Part shown: piece by piece, positions 9,226 through 18,155 of the stretch | How positions within the stretch are numbered: the stretch's first letter is position 1 | Layout of the letters: each line of letters starts with the position of its first letter | Assembly (NCBI GenBank): GCA_003280245.1 | Contig: QCFN01000002.1 | Location: 1-64,000 of the forward strand | Direction: 5' to 3' | DNA: 64,000 nucleotides | Source of the DNA: Prochlorococcus sp. AG-363-J23 | GTDB lineage: Bacteria; Cyanobacteriota; Cyanobacteriia; PCC-6307; Cyanobiaceae | Made by a program: the position numbers and the translations under genes | The notes under the pieces: model-generated | Database searches by the model: none | The model's input: only the letters and a program-made list of their open reading frames with translations | Told to the model about the DNA's origin: nothing

Positions 9226-10029
9226 TCAAATAGATAGAGCAGATATGCATGCATTTATTAGACCATGAATATCATGGGGATTTGCTTCTTGGTCGACTTT
9301 GTCAAAATATTGGTGACAACTTTTAGTTGTTTGAGGACCTATTGAAATGATCTTTATTTTTAGAAGTTTCTCTTTCCAGCTTTCTCCAAATTTCAAATTC
9401 AAGAGCTTTGCTGTGTGAGCAGCAGTTTTACTACTTGTAAAAGCAATTGCATCTACATTTCTATCAGAAATTGCTTGAGAAGTTGTTTCAGGAATATTTT
9501 CAGGGCAGTAAGATTCATATGCTGGTACTTCCACTACCTCGGAACCTGCTTCTTTAAATGCTTTAGCAAGAATTGTTCTTCCCCCACTCTGTACTCTAGG
9601 CAATAGTATTTTTAATCCTAAGCCAGATATTGGAAAGTTTTCGATTAGGCTTTCTGCTACAAATTTGGGTGGAATAAATGCGACCTTTGTATCTAAATTA
9701 TCTAGAATTTGTGCTGTTTTCTTTCCTATTGCAGCTATTTTCAAGGTTCTAGGGGCTTTTGAAAGAGATTTGCCTATTATGTTTAGCCTTTTTTCTACAG
9801 CATTCACCCCGTTGGCACTAGAGAAAATAAGCCAATGGAAGCTCTCAAGTTCAATTAAGGCTTGATCAAGAGGCTCCCAAGAATTTGGGTCTCCAATAAC
9901 TAGTGCTGGCATATCAAGAACCTTGGCTCCAGTTTTTTCTAATAGAGCACTTAACTCACTGCTTTGTTCTTGGGAACGAGTAATGATTACAGTTTTCCCA
10001 GTCAGAGATTTTGGTATATTTGTAGTCAT
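9226..10029 (-). CDS. hemD: Uroporphyrinogen-III synthase
   Basis: HemD cyclises and inverts ring D of hydroxymethylbilane to give uroporphyrinogen III, precursor of heme, chlorophyll and siroheme. The 267-residue protein has the two-domain HemD plan: an N-terminal VIITRSQEQSSEL segment, WLIFSSANGVNAV, and the C-terminal DAIAFTSSKTAAH and SIGPQTTKSC motifs. Sequence conservation in this family is low, but these positions are typical. It is the last gene of a minus-strand run; its start overlaps the stop of the GT2 gene by one base. Confidence 0.92.
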   Translation of the reverse strand: MTTNIPKSLTGKTVIITRSQEQSSELSALLEKTGAKVLDMPALVIGDPNSWEPLDQALIELESFHWLIFSSANGVNAVEKRLNIIGKSLSKAPRTLKIAAIGKKTAQILDNLDTKVAFIPPKFVAESLIENFPISGLGLKILLPRVQSGGRTILAKAFKEAGSEVVEVPAYESYCPENIPETTSQAISDRNVDAIAFTSSKTAAHTAKLLNLKFGESWKEKLLKIKIISIGPQTTKSCHQYFDKVDQEANPHDIHGLINACISALSI

Positions 10030-11240
10030 TAATCATTAAGTTTAACTTTAAGATTAATTATCCCACGAAATTTAATCATTAATGCGTTTGCATCATCTTC
10101 TCGGTTTTGAGCTAATAGTAATGAAATAGCATCTTCGCAACTAATTCTTGCTCCATTAATATCTCCGGATAAGAGCTTTGCTACGGCAAAATTCTGATGA
10201 GTTTCTGGATGATAAGGATTTAGTTCTGTTGCATGCTGATATGATTTCAGTGCTTCGATTAGGTTTCCATTCTTTCGTTGCATCAAACCAAGATTATACC
10301 AACATATTGAAACCTCAGGGGCTTCCTTTGTAGCGACTTTCATTAGATTAATAGCTTCAGGAAGATTATCTTTTTGCATTAGTAGTGCTGCCAGGTTAAG
10401 GCGTGCCCCTAAGGTTAATCGAAAGTTCATAGGAATAGTTAAGGCTTTGCGATATGTAGATATGGCTGCTTCAGGGTTTTTATTTGTGAGACCAATTCCT
10501 AAATTTAGTAGAAGTTCGTATCGCTCTACAGTATTGGTTTTGGACTGTATCTTTAAGGCTTCTTTGAGAATTTTAATTCCTTTCTGATGATTTCCCTCTT
10601 CTATTTCTAGAGCACCTAGTTTTGCATTTGCGTATGGATCTTGAGGATTTTTTGAAATTAATTCCTCCATTGCTTTTCTAAGGCTTTTAGATTTATTTCT
10701 ACTTTTTATGAGTTTTTCGGTATAACCTTCGTGTATTAATGCAGGCTCCTGGCATTCGCCAATTACCCAATATGGTTCCGTTTTAATTATATCTCGCACG
10801 CTATCATCCACCATTGAATGATATGGCTGACTCCAAAATATTCTTGGATGTTTACGGAACAATCGACTCACACTGGAGTAAGGGGAAATGGATGATCCGT
10901 ATTCTAATCTCAGTAAGTTGATAAGAAGAAGATCATTCTTTTTCATCAATGATTTTAGTTCCGGAATGCATTCGCTTTTAAAAATCTCATCTGCATCTAA
11001 TACAAGAACCCAATCACCATTTACTAAATTAAGTGCTGCATTTCGAGCAGGTGCAAAATCACCAGGCCAAGGCAGATGTTCTACTCTGGCACCAGCATCC
11101 TTAGCAATGGAAACGGTGTGATCTGTTGAACCTGTGTCAATAATTACCATCTCATCTACAAAGTTTTTTACTGATGAAAGGCATCTTTCCAACAATGCCT
11201 CTTCATTGCGAACAATCATAGATAGGCTAACTAATGTCAT
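10029..11240 (-). CDS. GT2 family glycosyltransferase with C-terminal TPR repeats
   Basis: Residues 1-200 form a GT-A domain: LSMIVRNEEALLERCL, the nucleotide-binding VIIDTGSTDHT and the metal-binding LVLDADE. Residues from about 200 to 390 carry TPR repeats, the clearest being ICWYNLGLMQRKNGNLIEAL. This arrangement matches SunS-like glycosyltransferases that modify peptides or other acceptors, though the target here is unknown. It sits base to base between the nagZ-like gene and hemD, so it is part of a five-gene minus-strand run. Confidence 0.87.
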   Translation of the reverse strand: MTLVSLSMIVRNEEALLERCLSSVKNFVDEMVIIDTGSTDHTVSIAKDAGARVEHLPWPGDFAPARNAALNLVNGDWVLVLDADEIFKSECIPELKSLMKKNDLLLINLLRLEYGSSISPYSSVSRLFRKHPRIFWSQPYHSMVDDSVRDIIKTEPYWVIGECQEPALIHEGYTEKLIKSRNKSKSLRKAMEELISKNPQDPYANAKLGALEIEEGNHQKGIKILKEALKIQSKTNTVERYELLLNLGIGLTNKNPEAAISTYRKALTIPMNFRLTLGARLNLAALLMQKDNLPEAINLMKVATKEAPEVSICWYNLGLMQRKNGNLIEALKSYQHATELNPYHPETHQNFAVAKLLSGDINGARISCEDAISLLLAQNREDDANALMIKFRGIINLKVKLND

Positions 11241-12875
11241 TTAATCAGTGAAACTTTCATTTAGATGAATGTTGTTGTCCTGGTTATTAAATAATGAAGA
11301 CAACACTTGATGTTGAGCTTCAGGCATCTCTCCTGGACTGTAAGCACAGGGAATATGTTTTTCTATTACTTCAAGAAGCTTATCCCATAGGTAGGGATTG
11401 CCATAAATTATTAAACCCGAAAGACGATTTATGTCTTGCAGTTGTTTAACTGCATTGATCCAGGGCTCTTTGAAGTTGATTTTGCCACTGAAAGGCCTCC
11501 CTCGAATAAATAATTGAAGCAATATGGGCCCCTCTCCGAGGCTTTTAAGGTTTAATGGGTTTGTGAGATCATTTTGCCAGGCTGAGATGCCTTCATTATG
11601 AAGAATCATATTTTTATATCCATATAAAGAGGGTAAGTTAAGTGATGGCGATGCTTTATTTAGACATTGAGAGGAAAAGATAGAATCAATTCTAATGAGA
11701 TTAATGCCTGAGTTGGTATTTCTAAGCCTGAATTTGTTGTGAATTACTAAGGATTTTGAGATCAGCTCATGAGCGAATCTTTCGTCCTGTTTTGCTTCTT
11801 TTTTCTTGAAATATAGGAATTTTTGCTGAAAAAAATGTTCAGGAATAGTTTCTTTTACTTTATTAAGAGCTTTGCGCCTTCGTCTTAAAGAAGTTTCTAG
11901 CTTTTCTATAGGAATCAATCCTGAATCTATGGCCTTACATATTGCATTAATAGCATTATCTGCATTCTTAGGCATTAAAATTATATCTGCACCTGCAGAG
12001 AAAGCCATTACTGCCGCCTGGCTCGAATTATATTTATGATTAATTGCTTCCATTAAAAGCGCATCGGTAACTATTAATCCTCGAAAATTAAGTGTGTTCC
12101 TTAGAATATTCGTATTTATTATGGGTGAAAGTGTGGCAGGATTGTTTTTGTCAATTTGTTTGAGAAGTAAATGTGCTGTCATGACAGCATCAACATTTTC
12201 ACTGATAGCCGTTTTGAAGGGTATTAATTCGACTTTATTTAGTCTATTAATATTGTGATTGAGAATAGGTAATTCCAGGTGTGAATCAATATTGGTGTCC
12301 CCATGCCCTGGGAAGTGTTTTGCACAAGAAAGAATTTTCTGATTAGACAGCCCTTTTAAATATGCAGAAATTAGCTTAGAAACTACTTTAGGATCTTCCC
12401 CCCATGCACGCACATTGATTACGGGGTTTTCTGGATTATTATTGACATCGCAAACTGGTCCTAATATCCAATTTAGGCCACAGGATTTTGCTTGCCTTGC
12501 TGTACATCTTCCATATATTTCTGCAAGTTTGATCGCTTCATTAGGAGAACTTTTGAATATTTCTCCAATAGATAGTGGTGGTGTAAGCCAACTGCCACCA
12601 TAAAAGCGTTGTCCTAGTCCTTCTTCAATATCAGCGCATAGCAGTAGTTGTTTTTTGGCCCATTTTTGGAGAGTTTTACAGCGCTCTTTGAGCTCGGAAG
12701 TGTTTCCGCCATATAGGATTACTCCTCCTAATCCTTCATAGAGAAGATTCTTTAACTTTTTATTGCTTAGTTCCCACTTAGGGTACTGCCTTTCAGCATC
12801 TTGAAGATATCCACTCGCTCTTACAACAAATAATTCGGCTACTGCCTCTCTAAGTTTAAGTGATGTACTTGCCAT
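11241..12875 (-). CDS. nagZ: Glycoside hydrolase family 3, beta-N-acetylhexosaminidase (NagZ-like)
   Basis: NagZ removes GlcNAc from GlcNAc-anhydroMurNAc peptides during cell-wall recycling. The GH3 NagZ hallmark KHFPGHGDT is at residues 186-194, with its His/Asp acid-base dyad, and the nucleophile aspartate is D271 in GLIVTDALL. At 544 residues it is about 200 longer than single-domain NagZ; the extra C-terminal part (about 370-544) resembles the second domain of larger GH3 enzymes. AnmK, the kinase that handles the anhydroMurNAc product, is also in this window. The protein sits between rbfA and the GT2 gene in one run. Confidence 0.88.
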   Translation of the reverse strand: MASTSLKLREAVAELFVVRASGYLQDAERQYPKWELSNKKLKNLLYEGLGGVILYGGNTSELKERCKTLQKWAKKQLLLCADIEEGLGQRFYGGSWLTPPLSIGEIFKSSPNEAIKLAEIYGRCTARQAKSCGLNWILGPVCDVNNNPENPVINVRAWGEDPKVVSKLISAYLKGLSNQKILSCAKHFPGHGDTNIDSHLELPILNHNINRLNKVELIPFKTAISENVDAVMTAHLLLKQIDKNNPATLSPIINTNILRNTLNFRGLIVTDALLMEAINHKYNSSQAAVMAFSAGADIILMPKNADNAINAICKAIDSGLIPIEKLETSLRRRRKALNKVKETIPEHFFQQKFLYFKKKEAKQDERFAHELISKSLVIHNKFRLRNTNSGINLIRIDSIFSSQCLNKASPSLNLPSLYGYKNMILHNEGISAWQNDLTNPLNLKSLGEGPILLQLFIRGRPFSGKINFKEPWINAVKQLQDINRLSGLIIYGNPYLWDKLLEVIEKHIPCAYSPGEMPEAQHQVLSSLFNNQDNNIHLNESFTD

Positions 12876-12877
12876 AT

Positions 12878-13273
12878 TTAATTGCTTTTATCATTTTTGA
12901 ATGAACTTGAACTTTCTTTTCTTTTTTCCTCTAATTCAGAAAGTAGGTTCAGAACAGAAGTGCCTTTTTCAATTCCTCTGTCTAATTGAAACACTACCTC
13001 AGGTGCACGTCGCATTTGAAGTCTTCTAGCTAGCTCACCTCTTACATAGCTAGTGGCTGCATCTAATCCATTAAGGACCTCATTTTGGAGGCTTTGTTGC
13101 CCATAAATGCTTACAAATATTTTGCAGTGTTGTAGATCACCAGAGACTTCTACTTCAGTAATTGTTACCATTGCTTTCTGTATACGTTCATCCCTAATTC
13201 CTGAAATTAGTAATTCGCTTACTTCCCGTCGGATGACTGCAGCGAATTTTTCAACTCTTCTACTTTGTGCCAT
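12878..13273 (-). CDS. rbfA: Ribosome-binding factor A
   Basis: RbfA is a KH-like protein that helps 30S maturation and 16S 5'-end processing, including during cold adaptation. The 131-residue sequence has the family start [18 protein letters not shown], the central [21 protein letters not shown] and the [21 protein letters not shown] C-terminal strand. The last 20 residues are a polar tail. It lies two bases upstream of the nagZ-like gene and three downstream of the ycf33-like gene. Confidence 0.96.
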   Translation of the reverse strand: MAQSRRVEKFAAVIRREVSELLISGIRDERIQKAMVTITEVEVSGDLQHCKIFVSIYGQQSLQNEVLNGLDAATSYVRGELARRLQMRRAPEVVFQLDRGIEKGTSVLNLLSELEEKRKESSSSFKNDKSN

Positions 13274-13276
13274 TGT

Positions 13277-13483
13277 TTAGATAATAGAGGTTGGGAAAAC
13301 CATTGCTCGAACAGTTAGGGCTAATGTTATTAACCCACTAATGAGTGCACCAATCAGAGCGACGGCAGTAACAGGATTACTACTTCTTTTGACTAGTGGC
13401 TCTAATACCGCAGCAAAAACACCAAGAATGATTGTGATGAGGTACTTGGGATACCTAGAAACGTTCTGGAAGAATTCACCCAT
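13277..13483 (-). CDS. Ycf33/DUF751 small membrane protein
   Basis: A 68-residue protein with two predicted transmembrane helices (about 13-30 and 38-60) and the family start FFQNVSRYPKYLI. It matches DUF751, which includes plastid Ycf33. Its function is not established. It is the first gene of the ycf33-rbfA-nagZ-GT2-hemD minus-strand run, three bases before rbfA. Confidence 0.85.
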   Translation of the reverse strand: MGEFFQNVSRYPKYLITIILGVFAAVLEPLVKRSSNPVTAVALIGALISGLITLALTVRAMVFPTSII

Positions 13484-13544
13484 CGATTTAATTGGCTAGG
13501 TTTTAGGTTTGTGGTGACTTGCCTTTCTTTTGCCAGACAAGAAA

Positions 13545-14270
13545 ATGTTGGAGATTCATCAATTTAGATTTTCCCCATTTTGCCTAAAGGTAAGGATGGC
13601 GTTGGAGGCTAAACGGCTGAGTTATCGGATAGTGGAGGTCACCGCAGGGCGTGGTCAATTGAATCTTTTTAGATTGTCTGGGCAGAGAAAGGTGCCAGTT
13701 TTGGTTGATGGTGACTTGGTGCTATCCGATTCCACTGAGATCATTAACTATTTAGATAGGCGTTCGCTTGAACGAAGACTGATTCCAGATAATTTGAAAC
13801 ACGCGGTACAAGTTCATCTCATTGAAGATTGGGCGGATACAACCTTGGCGAATTCTGTAAGGTCTGTATTTTTACAGACTCTTTCTTTTGACAAGAAGCT
13901 TCGGATGGCTTTTCTCCCTAATGAATTACCTGAATCAATAAGACAATCATTGAGTGGCTTCCCTTGTGAGTTATTAGGAGGGGCTGTAGAGCTTCTTGGT
14001 AAAGGAGATAGGGTAGCTTTGTTGACAAGTCTTGAAAAAATTTCCAGGCTTCTGGAAGTTCAAAAGTGGTTAGTTGGTGATTCCATGACCATTGCAGATT
14101 TGGCAGTTGCTTCCCACGTTTCGCTTTTAAGGTTTCCTCCTTCTGTGGGAAAGGACTTGGAAGGACTAGGTTGTCCAGGATTTAGTGAGAATCCTGCCTT
14201 GGAAGCTCTATTTCTTTGGCGTGATGAAATTGAGGAAATGTTATTTCAAAGTGATCCAGCTGAGATATAG
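13545..14270 (+). CDS. Glutathione S-transferase family protein
   Basis: The N-terminal thioredoxin-fold domain shows FRFSPFCLKVRMALE (residues 6-20) with a serine and cysteine in the glutathione-activating region, then the cis-proline KVPVL and the glutathione-contacting DSTEIINYLD. A helical C-terminal domain follows, with the LVGDSMTIADLAVAS N-capping box. Substrate is unknown. I chose ATG at 13545; a TTG at 13530 would add five residues. It is divergent from the ycf33-like gene. Confidence 0.86.
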   Translation: MLEIHQFRFSPFCLKVRMALEAKRLSYRIVEVTAGRGQLNLFRLSGQRKVPVLVDGDLVLSDSTEIINYLDRRSLERRLIPDNLKHAVQVHLIEDWADTTLANSVRSVFLQTLSFDKKLRMAFLPNELPESIRQSLSGFPCELLGGAVELLGKGDRVALLTSLEKISRLLEVQKWLVGDSMTIADLAVASHVSLLRFPPSVGKDLEGLGCPGFSENPALEALFLWRDEIEEMLFQSDPAEI

Positions 14271-14287
14271 TAAAATATTTTTATTTT

Positions 14288-14335
14288 AATGAATTTTATT
14301 GTTTTCCTCGATTGATTCTTAGCTAAAAATTCATT
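14288..14335. repeat. 10-bp inverted repeat upstream of the CRR7 gene
   Basis: AATGAATTTT at 14288-14297 recurs as its exact reverse complement AAAATTCATT at 14326-14335, ending five bases before the CRR7 ATG. The spacer is 28 bases. The element is AT-rich, so chance is a real possibility. It could form a stem that touches the ribosome-binding region. Confidence 0.3.
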
Positions 14336-14340
14336 CTAGC

Positions 14341-14613
14341 ATGATCATTATGTCTGACCCATTAATTAGAGAATTAGATGACTATGTAGTTTTTGAGCCA
14401 GGAGCAGAAGAGAAATTTCTTAGCACTAATGAAACATTAAAATGGTTACAGAAATGGCTTGAGTCTTTAGAGGTTTTGCCTGATGATCTTCAAGGAGAAG
14501 CTTCTTTGGAGTCAGCATCCCAGCGTTTGTTGGACACAGCATGTGCTTTAGAAGTTAAGCCAGGTATTACTTTGCAGTGGTTTGCAGTGCGTTTGAATCC
14601 TCCGGATTCGTAA
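14341..14613 (+). CDS. Chlororespiratory reduction protein 7 family (CRR7)
   Basis: CRR7-family proteins are small factors linked to NDH-1 assembly or stability in chloroplasts and cyanobacteria. The 90-residue sequence shows the family pattern PLIRELDDYVVFEPG, the TNETLKWLQKWLE helix, ASQRLLDTACALEVKPG and the ending LQWFAVRL. ATG at 14341 and 14350 are both possible starts; the second gives MSDPLIR, which fits the family better. Its last 47 bases overlap the 3' end of aroK on the other strand. Confidence 0.82.
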   Translation: MIIMSDPLIRELDDYVVFEPGAEEKFLSTNETLKWLQKWLESLEVLPDDLQGEASLESASQRLLDTACALEVKPGITLQWFAVRLNPPDS

Positions 14614-15148
14614 GTATTGAAGGAAGTTTTCCTAGTACAATTTCTGCGACTTCTTCTGGAGATTCGTTGTTAATGATTATTCGCAGATCTGCTTCTTGAT
14701 AAAATGGCTCTCTCTCGATGATTAGGTTCGAGATATTTTCTTGATAGTTTATTTTATCTAGCAGAGGTCTTTTTAAAATCTCAGACTTCAGCCTTTTCAA
14801 AAGTATATTGTTCTGAGGGTTTAACCAAACAACTATTCCTTGGTGGAGAATTCCCCAATTTTCAGGCTTTAAGACTATTCCACCGCCTGTTGCAACTACT
14901 AGTGAATAGCGTTCCCCAATTGATTTAAGAACTTCAGTCTCAATTTTTCGAAATTCTTCTTCTCCCTCTTTTTCAAAAATCTGTTTAATTGAAGATCCTA
15001 CAAGTTTTTCAATAACAACATCTGTATCAATAAAGTTGTAACCCAACTTTTTAGCTAGTAGGTCTCCTGTAGTAGTTTTGCCACTTCCCATCATCCCTAT
15101 TAGATGAAGGTTGCGGCCTCTAAGTAAATGGTTGTTAGATCTAGACAA
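14567..15148 (-). CDS. aroK: Shikimate kinase
   Basis: AroK phosphorylates shikimate with ATP in the route to chorismate. The P-loop GMMGSGKTT is at residues 18-26, the shikimate-binding DTD follows in FIDTDVVIE, and the GGG of VVATGGGIVL and the LID-region arginines (KRPLL) are present. Length (193) is normal with a slightly long C-terminal tail, which is the part that overlaps the CRR7 gene convergently by 47 bases. Confidence 0.95.
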   Translation of the reverse strand: MSRSNNHLLRGRNLHLIGMMGSGKTTTGDLLAKKLGYNFIDTDVVIEKLVGSSIKQIFEKEGEEEFRKIETEVLKSIGERYSLVVATGGGIVLKPENWGILHQGIVVWLNPQNNILLKRLKSEILKRPLLDKINYQENISNLIIEREPFYQEADLRIIINNESPEEVAEIVLGKLPSILTNPEDSNALQTTAK

Positions 15149-15230
15149 GATAAGCTTTAATGTCTTAAGTATTTTAAACGATTTATTACGATGGGGGACT
15201 ACTGGCGAATTTCATGAGGGGATTTCTTCT

Positions 15231-16142
15231 GTGAATCGACATGGTCAAGGGCGGAGATGCGTTGTAACCCGTCGAGCTACTTTTAGCGCTAGTCATCGCT
15301 ATTGGCTGCCTGAACTGTCAAAAGCTGAAAATTTAGAATTGTTTGGACCTTGCACATTTGCTCCTGGCCATGGCCATAACTATGAGCTAATTGTTTCAAT
15401 GGCTGGGGCTCTTGACGAAGATGGGATGGTTTTAAATCTTTCCGATGTAAAGCACTCTATTAAAACTAAGGTTACAGACCAACTGGATTTTCGACTGATT
15501 AATGAGGCATGGCCAGAGTTTGATGTTTCCAAGCCCCAAGGTATCCTGCCAACTACAGAGGCCTTGATACATGCTATTTGGCATAAACTTACTAAGGAGC
15601 TGCCTCTCGTAGCTTTACGACTCTATGAACAGCCAACTCTTTGGGTTGATTACTTAGGAAATCAGATGGAAGCTTATTTAACCATTCGGACTCACTTTTC
15701 TGCAGCGCATCGACTCGCAAGGGCCGAATTAAGTCAAAGTGAAAATGAAAGAATCTATGGAAAGTGTGCACGTCCTAATGGTCATGGCCATAATTATTTT
15801 TTAGAGGTTACGGTTCGAGGACAAATTGATAAAAGAACTGGAATGGTATGTGATTTGGATGGTTTAAATAATTTAGTAAATGAGCTAGTAATAGAACCTT
15901 TTGACCACACTTTTCTGAATAAAGACATATCTTTCTTCGAAGAATGTGTCCCTACTGCAGAGAATATTGCTCTTCATATTTCTGACCTATTATCAGGTAG
16001 AATTTTGAAGATGGGAGCAAATCTTTATAAAATACGACTCCAGGAGAGCCCTAATAATGCCGCAGAAGTTTATGCTGAGGTTCAGCAAAAAGAATTGATT
16101 TCGGCTTCAGAGTCTGCATTGCAATCATTAATTGCAACTTGA
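15231..16142 (+). CDS. Tandem 6-pyruvoyl-tetrahydropterin synthase / QueD-like protein
   Basis: Two PTPS/QueD domains follow each other. Copy 1 (about residues 12-140) has FSASHRYW and GHGHNYE. Copy 2 (about 147-280) has FSAAHRLA, GKCARPNGHGHNY and FDHTFLN. The histidines give the zinc site. Copy 2 keeps the catalytic cysteine and the DH pair, while copy 1 has LDFRLIN where the catalytic histidine is expected. Copy 2 could make 6-carboxytetrahydropterin (queuosine) or a related pterin. I chose GTG at 15231; a TTG at 15111 would overlap the 5' end of the divergent aroK gene. Confidence 0.85.
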   Translation: MNRHGQGRRCVVTRRATFSASHRYWLPELSKAENLELFGPCTFAPGHGHNYELIVSMAGALDEDGMVLNLSDVKHSIKTKVTDQLDFRLINEAWPEFDVSKPQGILPTTEALIHAIWHKLTKELPLVALRLYEQPTLWVDYLGNQMEAYLTIRTHFSAAHRLARAELSQSENERIYGKCARPNGHGHNYFLEVTVRGQIDKRTGMVCDLDGLNNLVNELVIEPFDHTFLNKDISFFEECVPTAENIALHISDLLSGRILKMGANLYKIRLQESPNNAAEVYAEVQQKELISASESALQSLIAT

Positions 16143-16148
16143 TTTGTT

Positions 16149-16844
16149 TTGACCACTCCTTGGGTTCGTCTAGTACTTGCTATTAGCTTGGATGGACGAA
16201 TTGCATTTTCTTATGGAGGTGCATCTTTTCTGGGCGGAGATCTTGATAGAAGATTACTCGAAGAATCTCTTGCTTGGTCGGATGGTGCATTGATTGGTGC
16301 GGGGACATTGCGAGTTCATAGGAGTACTTGTTTGATTAAGGATTCAGATTTAGTTGAGCAAAGGTTGTTGGCCAGACGCCCTAGGCAACCAGTCACTTTA
16401 GTTGTTACTAGAAGAGGAATAGATAGTTCTAACTGGCCTTTTTTTAAACAACCTATTCCAAGGTGGCTTTTAAGTCCTCCATCATTGAATGATCACGAGA
16501 AAGGACTTCTAGAAGGATATGAAAGACAACTTTTTCTGAAAAGTAACTGGTCAGAGACAATAAAGCAGCTTAATGAGGAAGGTTTATCTAAATTAGTTGT
16601 GTTAGGTGGTGCAAAGTTGGCTACATCTCTGATACAAGAAGATGTGATTGATGAGTTGCAGTTGACTTTGAGCTCAAGGCTGTTGGGAGGTAATTATTCT
16701 TGGATTTCTACGCATAGGGATGTTCCTTTGCCTGATTGTTTATCTCAGGCTGAGGCTTGGATATTGGAAGAAGTTCAGCCATTAGATAGGAGTGAATTGC
16801 TTATTCGATATATTCGTAATCGGTTAGTTAAGAGTGAGGGATAA
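16149..16844 (+). CDS. RibD C-terminal-type pyrimidine reductase
   Basis: A 231-residue member of the RibD-C/dihydrofolate-reductase-like fold, which reduces 5-amino-6-ribosylaminouracil phosphate in riboflavin synthesis, or a related substrate. Family marks are VLAISLDGRIAF at the N-terminus, SDGALIGAGTLRVH and LVVLGGAKLATSLIQEDVIDELQLTL. No deaminase domain is fused. The start is TTG at 16149, six bases after the PTPS stop, so the two pterin/flavin-type genes are probably one transcript. Confidence 0.85.
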   Translation: MTTPWVRLVLAISLDGRIAFSYGGASFLGGDLDRRLLEESLAWSDGALIGAGTLRVHRSTCLIKDSDLVEQRLLARRPRQPVTLVVTRRGIDSSNWPFFKQPIPRWLLSPPSLNDHEKGLLEGYERQLFLKSNWSETIKQLNEEGLSKLVVLGGAKLATSLIQEDVIDELQLTLSSRLLGGNYSWISTHRDVPLPDCLSQAEAWILEEVQPLDRSELLIRYIRNRLVKSEG

Positions 16845-16951
16845 ATGGTTAATTTTATTTGGATTTATTTAATCTTTTGGTGGTTGAATTTCTTGTGGTA
16901 AAGATTCATTTTAAACAGTGCTCTAATTGTAGGTAGGGATTTTTAAAATTG

Positions 16952-18106
16952 ATGATTTTTAGTTGTCGGTGGCACCAATCGATTCTCGAGATTCCTGAAT
17001 TAATTTGGGAAGAAGTTGTTGGACAGAGTGTTAATCCTTTCTTTAGTTGGAAATGGTTACTTGCATTAGAAGAGTCAGGAAGTGTTTCTAAAAGAACAGG
17101 ATGGCAGCCTCTCTTCCTAAGTATATGGCGTGGTTCTCGATTAGTTGGCATTGCGCCTTTGTACCTGAAATCGCATAGTTTTGGTGAATTTATTTTTGAT
17201 GACATATTTGTCAGATTAGCTCAAGATTTATCTCTAAACTATTATCCTAAATTGATCGGTATGAGTCCTTTCAGCCCTGTTGAAGGGTATAGATTTTTTA
17301 TAAAGCCTGAAGAGGATGCGAGTTATTTGACGGAATTGATGATGCATGCAATTCATGAATTTGCTCTTTCTAATAAGATTCTTAGTTGTAATTTTCTATA
17401 TGTAGATCCTGCTTGGAGTGAGATTGCTGAATCGTGTGGCTTTTCTTCTTGGTATAATAAAAGGAGCATTTGGGAAAGAGGTAATCATAGAGATTTCTCT
17501 GATTATTTGCTGGGTTTTAATGCAAATCAAAGACGCAATATCAAGAGAGAACGAAAGACAGTTGATAAGTCAGGACTTCAAATAGCTTCCTTGACCGGAG
17601 TTGACATTAATAGCTCTATTTTGCAGAAAATATATAGCTTGTATTCTAGTCATTGTGCTCGCTGGGGAATTTGGGGTAGTAATTATCTTGACGCTACTTT
17701 TTTTGATTCTTTAGCAGAATCTTCATTACGTGAGTCATTAATTATTTTTAGTGCATTTCGAACTACAGTTGATGATCCTGTGGCGATGTCGTTATGTTTA
17801 AAACATGGTGACAAGTTGTGGGGTCGTTATTGGGGCAGTAGAGAGGAAATTGACTGTCTTCATTTTGAACTTTGTTACTATTCTCCAATTAATTGGTGTT
17901 TCCAGAATGCTATAAATACTTTTGATCCTGGAGCTGGAGGCAGTCATAAACAAAGAAGAGGTTTTGCGCCAATTCATGTTACTAGTCTTCATCGTTGGTA
18001 TGACAATAATATGAATGAATTGATTAGATCTTGGTTGCCTATAGCAAATCGAGAAATGTTGTTAAAAATTGAGTCAGAGAATAAAGAAATGCCATTTAGA
18101 GGCTAG
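16952..18106 (+). CDS. FemAB/GNAT-like protein (DUF482, COG3146 type)
   Basis: A 384-residue soluble protein that matches the peptidogalycan-biosynthesis-protein / DUF482 family of double GNAT-like folds. Visible features are NPFFSWKWLLALEESGSV, an RRNIKRERK basic helix near residue 195, and the strongly conserved LWGRYWGSREEIDCLHFELCYYSPINWC followed by FDPGAGGSHKQRRGF near residues 325-345. The reaction is unknown; aminoacyl or acyl transfer is a family inference. ATG at 16952 is preceded by a possible AGG-rich ribosome site at 16931-16938. Confidence 0.83.
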   Translation: MIFSCRWHQSILEIPELIWEEVVGQSVNPFFSWKWLLALEESGSVSKRTGWQPLFLSIWRGSRLVGIAPLYLKSHSFGEFIFDDIFVRLAQDLSLNYYPKLIGMSPFSPVEGYRFFIKPEEDASYLTELMMHAIHEFALSNKILSCNFLYVDPAWSEIAESCGFSSWYNKRSIWERGNHRDFSDYLLGFNANQRRNIKRERKTVDKSGLQIASLTGVDINSSILQKIYSLYSSHCARWGIWGSNYLDATFFDSLAESSLRESLIIFSAFRTTVDDPVAMSLCLKHGDKLWGRYWGSREEIDCLHFELCYYSPINWCFQNAINTFDPGAGGSHKQRRGFAPIHVTSLHRWYDNNMNELIRSWLPIANREMLLKIESENKEMPFRG

Positions 18107-18155
18107 ATAGATGCAATTATTTTTGTAAGATCAGTAATATGAAATTAATAATGTC

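Noticed and set aside
15111..15230. Long N-terminus of the PTPS protein
   Set aside because: It would run through the 5' end of the divergent aroK gene and shows no similarity to the PTPS fold; GTG 15231 directly precedes the first domain.
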